Assembly: GCF_001949145.1 (NCBI RefSeq)
Contig: NW_019091421.1
Location: forward strand, 416,777-432,980
DNA from: Acanthaster planci
Lineage: Eukaryota > Echinodermata > Asteroidea > Valvatida > Acanthasteridae
Reading direction: 5' to 3'
DNA length: 16,204 bases
Both the position numbers and the translations under genes were made by a program. The number at the start of each line of letters is the position of its first letter. Position 1 is the first letter of the stretch. The notes beneath the pieces were generated by a model. That model had not been told where the DNA came from and did no database searches. It worked only from the letters and a program-made list of their open reading frames with translations. Below, in pieces: positions 1-10,961 of this stretch.

Positions 1-513
1 CACTCGTTATCTTTTCTCAAAACTAGCCTTCACCTTCCAGTTTTCTGAAGACAGAAGCACTGTTATTCTAACTTCACCCTTAAAGCTTTAGAATGGCTGC
101 TTGAGTCCTTACTGTGTTACATGTAATCTTCAAAATGCGGCGACATTTTCCATGTTCTTGGCAAAAATAGGTGAAATGAAAAGCAAGGGCTGTAGTCACA
201 CACATATTGGTACATGCATGGGGGGTGGCAAGGGGAGACTTGCCTAGAAGATTAATTAAACAGATAGGAAAGGAGATGAAAAATACCAACTTGCATGAAA
301 ATACCTCGGATTTGATTTCCCTTCCACCACTGATGGCTTGCCAATTTGTTGCTGAACAGAACTCTCTCCCCCCTCTCTCAGAAGAGATTTGCCCCCTTTC
401 TGGTTCTGCCTCTGTATACAATTAGCCCTGATTGGTTTCACTATCAGACCAGAGATACTCGTACTGTACTCCTATCTTAGAATGGAAAAAGCCTGCCCCT
501 GGCAAAAGCTGTC

Positions 514-582
514 GGGGGGGGGGGGGAGCTCTCGTTTCTACATGTACAGGTAGCTCCATGCCTGGGAATACTGTGGGGGGGG
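514..582 (+). repeat. Two poly-G tracts
   Basis: A run of 13 G at 514-526 and a run of 8 G at 575-582. Such tracts are length-unstable and prone to sequencing error, and the first could take part in a G-quadruplex. No other role is visible. Confidence 0.9.
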
Positions 583-1519
583 ATGTGACAAGTGGGCATG
601 CAGTGTCTCTCTCTTAATAACTGCCTCAACAGGAAGAACCAAGGAAAGAACACAAGGAGTGAGGAATGCCATGGAATATTCACTCAATTGAGCTGCATTT
701 AACCTCTGCAAATTCGCGGGGTCAATATTTACTAGCAGACATCCTAATTTTATGCCTACATGTACGTGTATGTATACCTGAGTAGCATGTGAAGAATCCA
801 CAGTTTGGTATTGAAAATATGTAAAGTGAGCTTAAAGGAACCAGAAATAGAAGTATTTTACTAAAATCCTTGAAACTCGACCTTTGTATTTCAGTAAACC
901 CTATTTTAAATTTTTGTTTTGCTATTTTATCTGTATTTTTGGGCCTTTTTGATTTTTATGCAAATACGAATTTGCACATTCCTGAGTAAAACTGTGATGT
1001 AATCCAAGGCACTGAAATTCTGTGTTGCATTAATTTTTGAACCAAAAATTGCTACATGTAGCTTTCCAAGATTTCCATTTCCTTTGGCAGTTTATTGTTG
1101 TAAATGGGATATGGCAATAAGCCAGCCATTAACTTTTTCTCAGAAATGTTTTGAACGCTGGGGGTTCAAAAACGGAACATGAAACCATGCAAATTGAACA
1201 GTATCTTCCTGGATCTACATCACACTAACAGCACCCTCACTTGTCTGGAAAAGCTTGGTCAATCTTGAAGGTTTTAAAAAGGGTACTTTACAGTTAACTC
1301 AACTCCAAAAAGATTTCAAATAGTTTTCATACATTGAAGAAGAGCTTATAGATGCGCAAAAAGTGATACTAAGAAAAATTCATTTCATTGTTCCTTTAAA
1401 GACATTAAGCAAAACCCCAAGGCCAGGTTCATGGTTGCACGAGCTGAAAGCATGTATAAGGACAGCTAATTACAATACAGTTTAGGCTCTTTGGTAATTA
1501 CTGATTTATAATGCAGCCC

Positions 1520-2470
1520 ATGGGTATGATAGCTTTCGTCCTTGGCCACCGTGACAGTCAATGCCAAACAGAAGCGAGGTGCTTCAATTAAAAATGGAAT
1601 AGAAACTCCGGCTGACTGGCTGAGTATCGATTTCTCTGCTTCTTTGTTTACCTCTCAAATAATGAGCAACAAGCCAAGAACACAGTCACAGGCTGTGGCA
1701 TTTGCTTTCCAATTTAAATGCCATAGGTCTCGCTGAAATATCTTCACCTTTTTTTCCCCCGATCCATTGACTCACAGTGTTTTCATAAGCCGGCAGAAGT
1801 CTGTTCATCTGCTTATTTCTGTGAGAAGATGAGTTCTAGAATCCCAATATTTACATCTCTCCAGCTGACCGGTTTTCAGGATGCAAAACGTTTACACTGA
1901 TGTGATCTGCAATTTCGGTGTCAGAACTGCTTTGAGATCGGGCCTAGTTTTGCGAGCCAATAAATGCTATCGACTCCGAGCGAGATGTATAGGAATCTCA
2001 TCTCCAGCACGTAGGGGTCCAAATTGCATTTCACGCATGACATTTAGTCCTTCTGGTTGTGTCTGATTACACATTCATCCCAGGGAGACCACAGAGCCAC
2101 ATCAACCTTTTCAGCATGACTATCTCTCTCTCTGAAGGGCCCAACTTGATCCAATTTTAGAAACTAAATCAGCTGGAACAATTTGTGCTACGTGCGGAGG
2201 TCTACTGTATAATTTCCCTGGTCAGCAATTCAGTCACATATTACCCAACCTGGATGGCATTTTCAAAGGAATGGCATTCTCATGTTAAGAGTCATCTGAA
2301 CACCCTGGAAATGAGCGGCATAATTAAACTTTGCCAAAAGCTGCGGGGGGAAGGGTCGAGGCAGAAAGTTGGCTGTGGTCAATAGGCTTGTTTGCCAAAT
2401 GGAGTTTACAAATTAATTTTGTTTAATTGTTCCAGCATTTTCCAACTGGATTTGAAAGAATATCTAAAAA
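1520..2470. promoter_or_regulatory. Candidate conserved non-coding block
   Basis: This stretch lacks the TACATGTA repeats and simple sequence seen elsewhere. It carries many sites that resemble developmental factor motifs: a forkhead-type TTGTTTAC at 1644-1651, several ATTAA/TTAATT homeodomain-type cores (for example TTCAATTAAAAATG near 1585 and AAATTAATTTTG near 2411), and a run of mixed-composition text with no sustained coding frame. The call rests on texture alone; alignment to related species would settle it. Confidence 0.35.
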
Positions 2471-3503
2471 CTAACAAAACAAATTGAAAAAAAATAACAA
2501 AGATGTGGAAGGGGGACTGTAATGATAGAGGAAGCCCACAGGTAGTTGGTCACCTTGGCCTTTAAAAAAAAACCCTGCAAGCGTTGGCATTAAGACAGGC
2601 TGACCTTATGCAGCCAAAATCCAATTTACCTGCTGATTCCTGAAGGCTTCCAAAGTTCTGATACATTACTTCACTAAGATACTATTTAGCGGACTCTTCA
2701 TGTCTGACTTCACTTTAATTCTACGCCAAACTCCCAAGGTCTCTGAAACGATTACTGGCTGTGGTCCATGGAATTAACAGAAAATAAAAAGATAAGGCCC
2801 TAAAATCAAAGCATGCTGTACAATGTACCAGTACATCATACTAATCCGCTCCGTATGGGAACAAGAAATGGCCTACTTTCAAAAATAGCAAGATGGTCCT
2901 TTTGTAGGAATAAGCCCCGCCCACTGCGCACATGGGTGCTTAGCACATGCTCTTCTCCCATGCCACTCTGCATGCATGTCGAACATAAATCTCGGCTGTG
3001 GTTGGTCAGAAAACAATGGGGCGGAATTTAATGGATCGTCCATTCACCATACAAACGCAAAGGTTTATGGGTGTTTGGCACAGGATACCCTGAGCACATG
3101 CCTCCAATTCACGGTTGGAATGCACAGTCTCCACATGTGCACTCAGTGCCCAGATAAAACAATTCCCATCAGCCTGTCCCTCCTTTACCACTGAGGGAGT
3201 GCTTCAACTGGGACAGGTTGCAACAAGAATATTCCTGGGTCACTAGTGTCTTCTTGCACTCTGATCTCAAACCAAAACTACTTCAACATGTTCCACAGCT
3301 ACAGTAATTACTGGATCTAGTCCAAGAATGTGAAACAGGAGTGTGGTCACAAGACCACAACCTTAACCCGGCTAGGGTCCTATAAAATCTGCCTCAAGAG
3401 TTTTGGAAGATAATGCCTGATGGAAAGATACATGTACAGCAGTCCAATCATGTGTGTCTACTTCACATGGGCTTACTTGTGTACTGCCCCTTGATAGTAC
3501 AGT

Positions 3504-3542
3504 AAACAAACAAACAAACAAACAAACAAACAAACAAACAAA
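3504..3542 (+). repeat. (CAAA)n microsatellite
   Basis: About nine and a half uninterrupted AAAC/CAAA units. The reverse strand gives an open frame rich in Cys-Leu-Phe-Val purely because the 4-bp unit translates as a 12-bp repeat; it is not a gene. Confidence 0.97.
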
Positions 3543-5653
3543 GACAGAAAAAAACACTGGTGAAAGGCAAAATACCCATTCTAAAAAGAGTCACTGGTTT
3601 CTTAGAGAGTGGAGGATTTTAGTGGATCAAGGAAGATTCCTAAATGTCCTAAAGAATATATTCAGGTAGTTTTATCATCTGCCACAAGATCCTTATTTAG
3701 CTTCAGCAGAATGAACCCCATCACATAAAAATCACCAAACTGTAAATTGCCAACTTTGCAATCAGTCTGCAGGGGTGCCCTTGGTAACTATATATTACAT
3801 GTACATGGTGTGGAGCATCTTGCAGTGAAGCCTTGACAGCAGGAGGACAAACTATTGCTTTAATCTCCAGAAACCATGACATGTTGGGATTCTGAGGCTG
3901 GAACAATTATGTGAACTTCATAATGCTCTTAGGAGGCTGCTGGATGTAATGATGGTATTTACAGAGTCCTTGGGTGGTACTAGCCAATATGAGAACCAGA
4001 CAAGAATCACATTCCCATTATTAATGCGAGAGCTTCGTCCCTAGCGGAGCGAGTTCAATCAAGACGTAATTTGCCGGATGTACACGTCCAAGTAAACAAT
4101 ACCATGAAGGCATGATTAACGCATTTGATATATGACGTAGGTGTACTAACACGGTATTGGTTCCATTAGGGACCTACATGTATGATTAATTGGGCCTTTT
4201 TCCAAGACATGCCCCTTTCACCTCACCTGTCTGTGAAGAAAACAAGTGTGGTATAAACCTTGCTCTGAGTAATAATGCTAGAAATCTGGAAGATGGGATA
4301 GGCCCACTAAATTAAAATTTTTGTCTTGATAAGGAGAGCTATATACTGTTCTCAATCCATCAAAATTGACGAGTGGCTTTTGAAGGAGTTTGATTCGTTC
4401 AGAACACAAGTGCAATGGCGCATGAAGAACATTTTAAGTCCCAAATTGGTCTCAGAATTTTTCCATTCCATTTTTCCAGGGGAAATCCTACAAAGTGACC
4501 ATTACAGCAGGGGAAATTTAGTTACAGCCCATGTGGAACCAATCAGAGCTAAAAAAAATGTTAGGTGCATGCCCAAACCGTTTCCATATACTGACACTGT
4601 GACTGTAAAGACTCCACACATGTTGCACAACAGTGATCGTGGGGACCAATTTGTTGTGGATTTTTGTCTTACAACTCGGTCCCCATATCCCAACCAAGAG
4701 AACCTGTCCCCTCAACATGGGGCAGGCCAGGCCAAGTGTACGTTTCACGCACAATGTCACCTTGACAAGAACACGTAGACACGTAGGACTGAGTGCAAAA
4801 ACAGCATATACATAGGCACGTGGATCAAAATACGACATAAAATCAACTTTCCTTTCACTGCCATCTTTTCACTGACACTGCTGCTTGCATAAAATGCCAT
4901 AAATATATATAAATCTAATTACCATCATTGCTCTTTTTGCAACTGTAGTATAAAAAAGGAAACGAAAAGCAATCTTCTTTCCCATTATTATAGCACCAGT
5001 TCATGTACATGTATGTAAAAAGTAATCAATATGGACAACGTGGCTCTTGTCCAAGGATTTACAGACAAGCTGTAACAGCTTAATTTATCATGTTCCACAG
5101 TCGAGTGAGCCAGGAACAAGTTGCTCCCACACACTTTTCAATATCCAACCGGACCCCCGTCAATGTGTTCACACCGCCTCCACACTTACAGAAGAGAAAT
5201 TGTTAGGACATTGATATGCACTGCACAGAGTGACATTTTAAGACTTCCTCTGGGAGGAATCAATTTCTCTGAATGAAAAACAAACATGGTGTGAGAATTG
5301 CAGCAGCTGGTAAGGCACTTGAGTATACAGGGCATGTTTTATGAATGCACTGTAGTTCACATAAGGCCTCGACCTTAAGCTTTCTGTAACACTTTTTAAC
5401 ACTGGAATTTTTTAAAAGAACAACTAACACTGACTGGCTTTTTTAAACAATCCTTACTGTGGAGATGCTGTCAAGTTTAAAACTAAAAAGTGGAGGATTC
5501 AAACCTGTTACATTTTTTTAAAAAATTCAAAAACAAACAGGAAAAGTACTGATGATTGAAAAATCACTGTTGCTAGTTGAAGAGTCTGAGGCATTTGCTG
5601 TGTCATCATACAAATGTAACTACTGATATCAAGTCTGTCACTGTCAGTGTTGC

Positions 5654-5758
5654 CTAGTCCTCATCTGATGCTTCATAATCATCTGTGTCATCATAGGCTG
5701 ACGAGGATGTCTCTGGGTGGTTGATGTCTGGTTGCTCTTCATCTGGGATTCTCCTCTT
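5654..5758 (-). CDS. Terminal coding exon of an unrecognised protein: acidic Ser/Asp-rich C-terminal tail
   Basis: Read on the minus strand, this exon follows an acceptor ending CTTCAG and runs 34 codons to a TAG. The peptide starts KRRIPDEEQP and ends DDTDDYEASDED, an acidic, Ser/Thr-containing tail typical of disordered C-termini. Several Ser next to acidic residues (for example in EASDED) would suit casein kinase 2, but that is inference. The acceptor chosen gives phase 0, which matches the phase 0 end of the exon at 10962-11057. An open frame continues upstream to 6166, but that part is AT-rich, contains a TACATGTA repeat and reads as intron. The 3' UTR should continue below 5654; I found no clear AATAAA on this strand nearby. 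The polypyrimidine tract is only moderate, so one alternative acceptor (16 bases further in, a different phase) cannot be excluded. The family is not recognised. Confidence 0.6.
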   Translation of the reverse strand, partial: KRRIPDEEQPDINHPETSSSAYDDTDDYEASDED

Positions 5759-6503
5759 CTGAAGACTCCCTTTGACCCAGAGGTCAAGTACATAAAGACT
5801 ACAGTGTATTAATGACAGCAAGTGAGATGTGGACCTACGGTGGGTTTCAATGGATGTGTATACGCTGTATATATATGTCCAATTAATAAAACTGACACGC
5901 TCTAAAAGGTCATGCGCACTACATGTACATGTATTTCTGATGTCCTTAGGCTCTACTGGATGACATACTAAATGAAGACATGTAGCACACTTTATTTGAT
6001 TTTTGGCCTCTAATGCCTCGCCGGAGCAATCTTTGTACCTCAAATTCTCAACGTTAGCATTGATAAATTGTGCGTTTACATGTACATACCCTACCCTGCA
6101 AGAAAGTCCCCATGACATTGTATTTTGGCCTGATTTGCCAATCTTTTTTTTTTCCGAAGTGCACAAGTGAACTCTTTAAAATACACCCAAGAAATAAGTA
6201 AAAATTTTCCAACATACATGAAGACGTGTATGAAATAATGATTCATCAGAACTTATCAACTTTAAAGAAAATTCTTAATTATGAAGGTAACAGTACCTGT
6301 ACTTAACTGAATGAGTTCAAAAGATGGTCGGCAACACTGCATGAGGAAAGTCAAAGGGTGTGCACTCTGTGTTTTGCAAGTGTAAGCCGGCAAAAAAATT
6401 TAAAAACACCTACATGGATGACACTTCACCCGCGCACATGTAGTTTGACAAGGGATACATTGTACATGAACATGTACATGTATATCATTGAAACTGTCTT
6501 CAA

Positions 6504-6591
6504 TTTTCATTGTTTGGTAATTTGCATTAGTCACTCTTGAAAGTTAAAGCAAACGCCGAATGTAACAGGGACAGGAAAAAAATTGGACCCC
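6504..6591. mobile_element. Truncated, diverged third copy of the same element (right half)
   Basis: This segment aligns with the right half of the other copies: TTTTCATTGTTTGG, then TTTGCATTAGTCACTCTTG, then TGTAACAGGGACAGGAAAA and TTGGACCCC. The left half is missing, several short deletions are present, and the outermost repeat is replaced by a palindrome (CCCACATG GCA CATGTGGG, 6589-6607). It lies 78 bp upstream of copy 1 in the same orientation. Either it is an older relic or a member of a subfamily with different termini. Confidence 0.6.
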
Positions 6592-6668
6592 ACATGGCAC
6601 ATGTGGGTAACCTATTTCTTTTTATAAAGAACCGTTTCAGAAAGTACAGTATGTTTGTGTACATTTGT

Positions 6669-6912
6669 GGGTAATTCCAGAAATTAGGGGTCCGAAAGTG
6701 TGACATTTTGGTGTCCCTGTTACATCTGACCTTTGTGATTTGACATGGAAATATCACCGGAATCGATTTCAAACTATTAGTATTTGTCTGGCAGGTAATC
6801 TGCTTCAATTCATCACTCTTGGAAATAAGGAAATGTGTTCTGAACTTACTAACTCATATGTCAGATGTGACAGGGACACACAAAAAAATGGACCCCTAAT
6901 TTCTGGAATTAC
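6669..6912. mobile_element. Foldback MITE-like element, copy 1
   Basis: The element starts GGGTAATTCCAGAAATTAGG and ends with its reverse complement, less the last two or three bases: the outer inverted repeat is about 23-25 bp. Further in, a second inverted pair (GTGTCCCTGTTACATCTGAC and its complement, with one mismatch) makes a total arm of about 65 bp. It has no coding capacity, so it is a non-autonomous DNA element. It shares most of its length with the copy at 7841-8079, in the same orientation. The right end reads ATTACATG where the other copy has ATTACCC, so the terminus is decayed and no clear target-site duplication is seen. Confidence 0.8.
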
Positions 6913-7840
6913 ATGTAACCTTGTGTCAATGAATATGGAGGGAATCCAGACAAAATATAAGACAGTATACTGTATACGCGTACAGTACATATACCAGTAC
7001 AACATCTTCAAAATCTTGCTTTGATGATGGATATTTCTCCAAATGTAAATGTAAGTATGGTGCCCGCTGTGGCCCCTTGTGTCATTTGAGGGAAATAAAT
7101 CTCTCCTCATTTGCCGGATTCGTTATCAGCTTCCATTTGAAGAGTGAATGCTGTATCAACAGCCCAGGCGTATCGTTATCTCAAATAGCAAAGAATGCTG
7201 GGCAGATCCAGTTTCAAATGACTGTAGAAAAGGGGAAGGAGGGGGGGTCGGTGACTTTTAACAGTGCCCGCCATGGAGACAAGATCCATCTTCTGAAGCT
7301 GTAAACATGGTAAAGAGGCAGGAGGGCAGACATATCTTTGGACTAGTTTCTATTCTACTTGATGCAGGCCGGAAGCCTACCTGAATAACTGTCTGATAAA
7401 TCAGTGCTAAATTTGGCTATTTTGGGAGTAAAGATTTGTCGCCTGATCCCCAAGTATCAGGTGACACAGCCATGCTCGCATGCATACCGCTTGCTGTATT
7501 ATCCACAGTCTAATCTGAATTTCTAGGTCTAGATGCGGGAATTTCATATACATGTAGATGAAAACCACTCTCATATTGTTTTACTATTCCTCTTGGCAGC
7601 CGAAGTTTGCAGAGACGCTGTATCACCCTGGATTGGCGTCAGATCTTGTCTCAAAAATGTATTTGTCCCATTATTTTCAAAGAGGGTCAAATATGTACTG
7701 GTATTTTCATTTGGAATTTTGTGTTTGTTATTTGGTGCAGTGCTTGTTACTTGGTGTTTTGACTGCTGAGAGAGATGTTTTAACACTTCTCGAACTAGTC
7801 TGGTGCTCTTTCTAGTGATGGCCAGCCATTTTTTTTATTA

Positions 7841-8079
7841 GGGTAACTCCAGAAATTAGGGGTCCAAAACTGTGAAAAACTGACACAATCATATTCCTGT
7901 TACATCTGACCTTTGTTATTTGACATGGAAACATCACCAGAATTACTTTTTGTTTGGCAGGTAATCTGCATTAATTCATCACTCTTGGAAATTAGAAAAG
8001 GTGTTCTGAGCTTCCAAATTACATGTCAGATGTAACAGGGACACGAAAAACAATGGACCCCTAATTTCTGGAATTACCC
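7841..8079. mobile_element. Foldback MITE-like element, copy 2 (intact ends)
   Basis: It begins GGGTAACTCCAGAAATTAGG and ends CTAATTTCTGGAATTACCC, giving terminal inverted repeats of 25 bp with one mismatch. ATTA flanks both sides (7837-7840 and 8080-8083), which would be a 4-bp target-site duplication, although the AT-rich setting makes this weak. The interior matches copy 1 over long blocks, including TTTGACATGGAAA and TCATCACTCTTGGAAAT. There is no ORF for a transposase. Terminal GGG/CCC with a short AT target is compatible with several cut-and-paste superfamilies (piggyBac-like or Harbinger-like), and I cannot decide between them. Confidence 0.85.
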
Positions 8080-8548
8080 ATTAGTGTTACATGCATATGT
8101 ACCTGTACAAATACACAACAGAGTTGTAGCGGTGTGAAAAATTCAGGGCTGGCGTACAAAAAACCACGGTGTACGTGCTCCACTCTTTGAATTTTCAATT
8201 TAGAAAAACCTTCAAGCTAGCTAGAACCGGTACATAGTGTTGTTTGCACTGCTTGCTCCATGTGCTTGCTCACATCCAAGCACACGGACATGCAACATTC
8301 GTGCCAACGACCATAAAATAAATTCAATTGTCTCCAGTTCAACGTGAGTGGCAATGTCCTGCAGGATGCTGTCTGGCGCTTTGTGAGGCAACTGATAAAT
8401 TTTGCTTTTTCACTGAGAGAAAGTCATCCAGCAGGCATGGTGCAGTAGCTCCCAGGAGTACTACTGTATGTGTAAGAAGGACCAGAGGGGCCTGATGTCT
8501 GGATGTGATGTCAATGAACCCACGCCACTACTTTGTGCATGTAATGCA

Positions 8549-8587
8549 CACGTACATGTACGCACGCCCCCATGTACATGTACGTAC
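8549..8587. repeat. TACATGTA palindrome pair
   Basis: Two copies of a GTACATGTAC-type palindrome flank CGCACGCCCC. Together they form an imperfect inverted repeat of about 39 bp. Confidence 0.7.
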
Positions 8588-9086
8588 TAAAAACATGAGA
8601 CACTTTATTTCAGCAAACCACATGATTTCTGCAGGAAATCCACCAGAAATTATAAAAGTACCGTAAAATACACATCACAAGGTAATACTGTGAGTCTGTG
8701 AAAACATGCAATTGCTAAATTAGAGGTTAACTATTTACATCCATTTCTCCCCTCTAAAACGTGTATCTTCATTCAGTAAAGTATCATTTGCAGATTACAA
8801 GTACATTCACATGTTTTACATGAACAACAAAGGTGAAAACCTTTTTGCACATTGCAAACACATGGAAGCTATTTTTCTTTTCAGGCAATCATCTGTGAAA
8901 TTTTCATTTGATTGGGTTCACTGGTGCTAGACAAGAGGGGTAGTGTGCCTGGCACTGCCCTGTTTGGGCTGGTATGATTGTGGAGTGTGTTTGGATAGGC
9001 AACGGCGCACATCAGTTTAATATCACATATCATCTTTCCTCTGTACAAGCAAGCACTTAGTGTGAAAACCCTGGGCATCTGGACAT

Positions 9087-9120
9087 ACACATGTACATGT
9101 ACTGGAACATGTACATGTAG
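9087..9120. repeat. Duplicated ACATGTACATGTA unit
   Basis: Two copies of ACATGTACATGTA are separated by CTGGA. Each copy is internally palindromic. Confidence 0.75.
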
Positions 9121-9224
9121 ATAGCGATGGTCTAACTGTGAAATCCAAACAGGCCATATTATGACATGACAAGAGCATCAAACTTGGCGAGTGTGCTTGT
9201 CCAAAATTAACAGGCAGAATTTAG

Positions 9225-9520
9225 GGAAAGCATTCATAATTGCATGGACAATACAATCTCCCTTTAATTCATTTATTTATCAATTTTAATGCTGGAGAAC
9301 AGCCGGGAAGGGAGCTAAGAAGACCTTGAGACAGACAGCTCATGATAGCTGACGGGGGTCTATTAGACTGAAGGCTAACGAGGGATCGATATCTTGTTTG
9401 GAATGATCCATGGCATGATGGCAAATGGCTGATGCTAATGCATTGGAGTGCTGCATATGGCACGAATGACATCACGGGAAGCCATGTGGATCTTCATGCA
9501 ATGTTTACTTAGTGTTATTT
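9225..9520. promoter_or_regulatory. Candidate intronic enhancer-like block
   Basis: About 300 bp free of the local repeats lies inside the 5.2-kb intron. It contains ATGCTAATGCAT (9432-9443, POU/octamer-like and nearly palindromic), TGACATCA (9467-9474, CRE-like), TGTTTAC (9502-9508, forkhead-like) and several ATTTAT/ATTAA homeodomain-type cores near 9265-9290. It translates poorly in all frames. Motif matches this short arise by chance, so their density plus the absence of repeats is the only support. Confidence 0.4.
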
Positions 9521-10961
9521 CTATTTACACAAGGGACAAAAAACAAACAACAGGAGGAAGAAAAAGAAGAGAAACAGGCTCATTCGGGATCTTTGAATAT
9601 TTACAGATGAGAGACTTCCTTCTTTTGGCTGTGCTTGTGGTTCAAGTTTTTCTCCACTAAGAAATCAACAGACAACAAACCAAACTACATGAACCATACT
9701 TCATATGGTGTTCTGGAAGTAGTTAATTTCAGTGCTTAAATACATGTAACTGAAACTTTTCCAAACAGAACAGCCAATCCAAGAAGACTGTTGTCAGTCA
9801 CTGCCAATTGACCAAGCCATGACTGGGATGCTTTCTTTAAAAGCAAACAACTGTACCTCTTGGCCTGGATGCAAACAACATACATGTACATGTACAGCAG
9901 ATCTATGGTAAACACCACAGCTTTCAACTAACACTAAAAGCTGGCCCATCAAGGCTTAAAAGATAAAACGTACAGTAGAAAAGGGGGGTCTCCAATCCTA
10001 ACACCGTTGTCAAAAGCAAACAACTAAATCTGATTGATGGAGAGACCTAAAAAGGAATTGTCGTTTTATGACAAGACTGTAGAAGTTTGCTACCCACAAA
10101 AGGTCTATAACTTCTCATCAAGTTAATGCATGCGATGCCAAATGGTACTTTCTAAAAGATTTTCATGTGAATGTAGGGTTTCCCAAAATACCGTTTGATT
10201 TTTCCAAACTCTTCCGAAAACAGCAGCACATGTACGTGCTGTACCGTTATACTTACACGTACTATTTGGAGTTAAAGGGCACGCAGAACAGGTCTTCACA
10301 TATTTCCTTGGAAATATGGTACTCCATATCAGTTAAGGTATTTAAATGTGTATGTGCATGTTCATAGTTTGATATTTTCATGGAAATCAACATGATCAAA
10401 AGAAGGAAAATAGTAGGGCTGTGATTGTGGCATCAACCGTAGATCATCTGAAAACTCTACGTAGGTGTACGTGTACCTGTATAATACCCACACATTACTG
10501 TTCCCAATTTTCAAACATTTTCAAAACATTTCTACAAAAAGGTTTAAAACTGGAATAGATTAGCCCTCTGCAAGCAGTACAGACATGTCATCAATTCAAA
10601 CACACCAGTTCTTTGCACTTTTACATCACTCAACAGCCAATTAGACTCTTTCAAGAACGCATCTGGTAGCTTTCGTCTACCGGTACCAAGCTTTCCATGA
10701 ACGCTGCTAACACATTCACGGTCTGAGTGTCAAAGCACGATTCTGCCTATCGTGCAGCAATGACAAAATGTCCAGACCGTGTAGTGAGAGTATCATCTGC
10801 TCATCAAGCCTGATTGTAACAAATGTCTGATACGTTGTTTGGTCACATCCATTTTTTTTCAACCCTGAATGCCACCCAACTGGAGGTGACTTTTGGAGGT
10901 AAAGCCATCTTGGTGAGAAACACTCCATTACTTCCTCACTTTCCTAGGCCTGTAGACTAAC

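Larger units (their letters stand above)
1..5653. other. Region downstream of the minus-strand gene; no secure gene
   Basis: This stretch begins with the expected 3' UTR of the minus-strand gene on its right side. It otherwise holds scattered TACATGTA motifs, poly-G tracts near 514-582, a (CAAA)n microsatellite and a block at about 1520-2470 that looks like conserved non-coding DNA. Open frames exist (the longest is 150 codons at 4326-4778), but none shows coding-like composition, splice context or a recognisable domain. Two or three isolated exon-like segments are discussed under findings. Confidence 0.5.
5759..10961 (-). other. 5.2-kb intron of the minus-strand gene
   Basis: It is bounded by the donor GTTAGT at its right end and the acceptor CTTCAG at its left end. 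It contains the foldback transposon copies (6504-8079), several TACATGTA clusters and a block at about 9225-9520 that looks regulatory. I found no in-phase exon inside it, although a small one could be missed. Confidence 0.55.

Noticed and set aside
2630-2673. Minus-strand 44-bp exon-like segment (EVMYQNFGSLQESA) with a GTAAAT donor
   Set aside because: The acceptor has no real pyrimidine tract and the end phase does not fit the other minus-strand candidate at 1776-1818.
3372-3557. Minus-strand Cys/Val/Phe/Leu repeat protein
   Set aside because: It is only the translation of the (CAAA)n microsatellite.
4326-4778. 150-codon open frame on the plus strand, not part of a gene call
   Set aside because: About one ORF of this length is expected by chance in 16 kb of six-frame sequence; no domain, no codon bias, and competing frames on the other strand are also open.
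5759-6166. Upstream part of the open frame leading into the terminal exon
   Set aside because: It is AT-rich, contains a TACATGTA repeat and Cys/His-rich random-looking text; the coding character begins only at the CTTCAG acceptor.
7602-7815. Plus-strand segment after a strong acceptor (TATTCCTCTTGGCAG), about 70 open codons
   Set aside because: Two forward frames are open equally, no usable donor follows, and the later part translates as Cys/Leu/Phe-rich AT-biased text.
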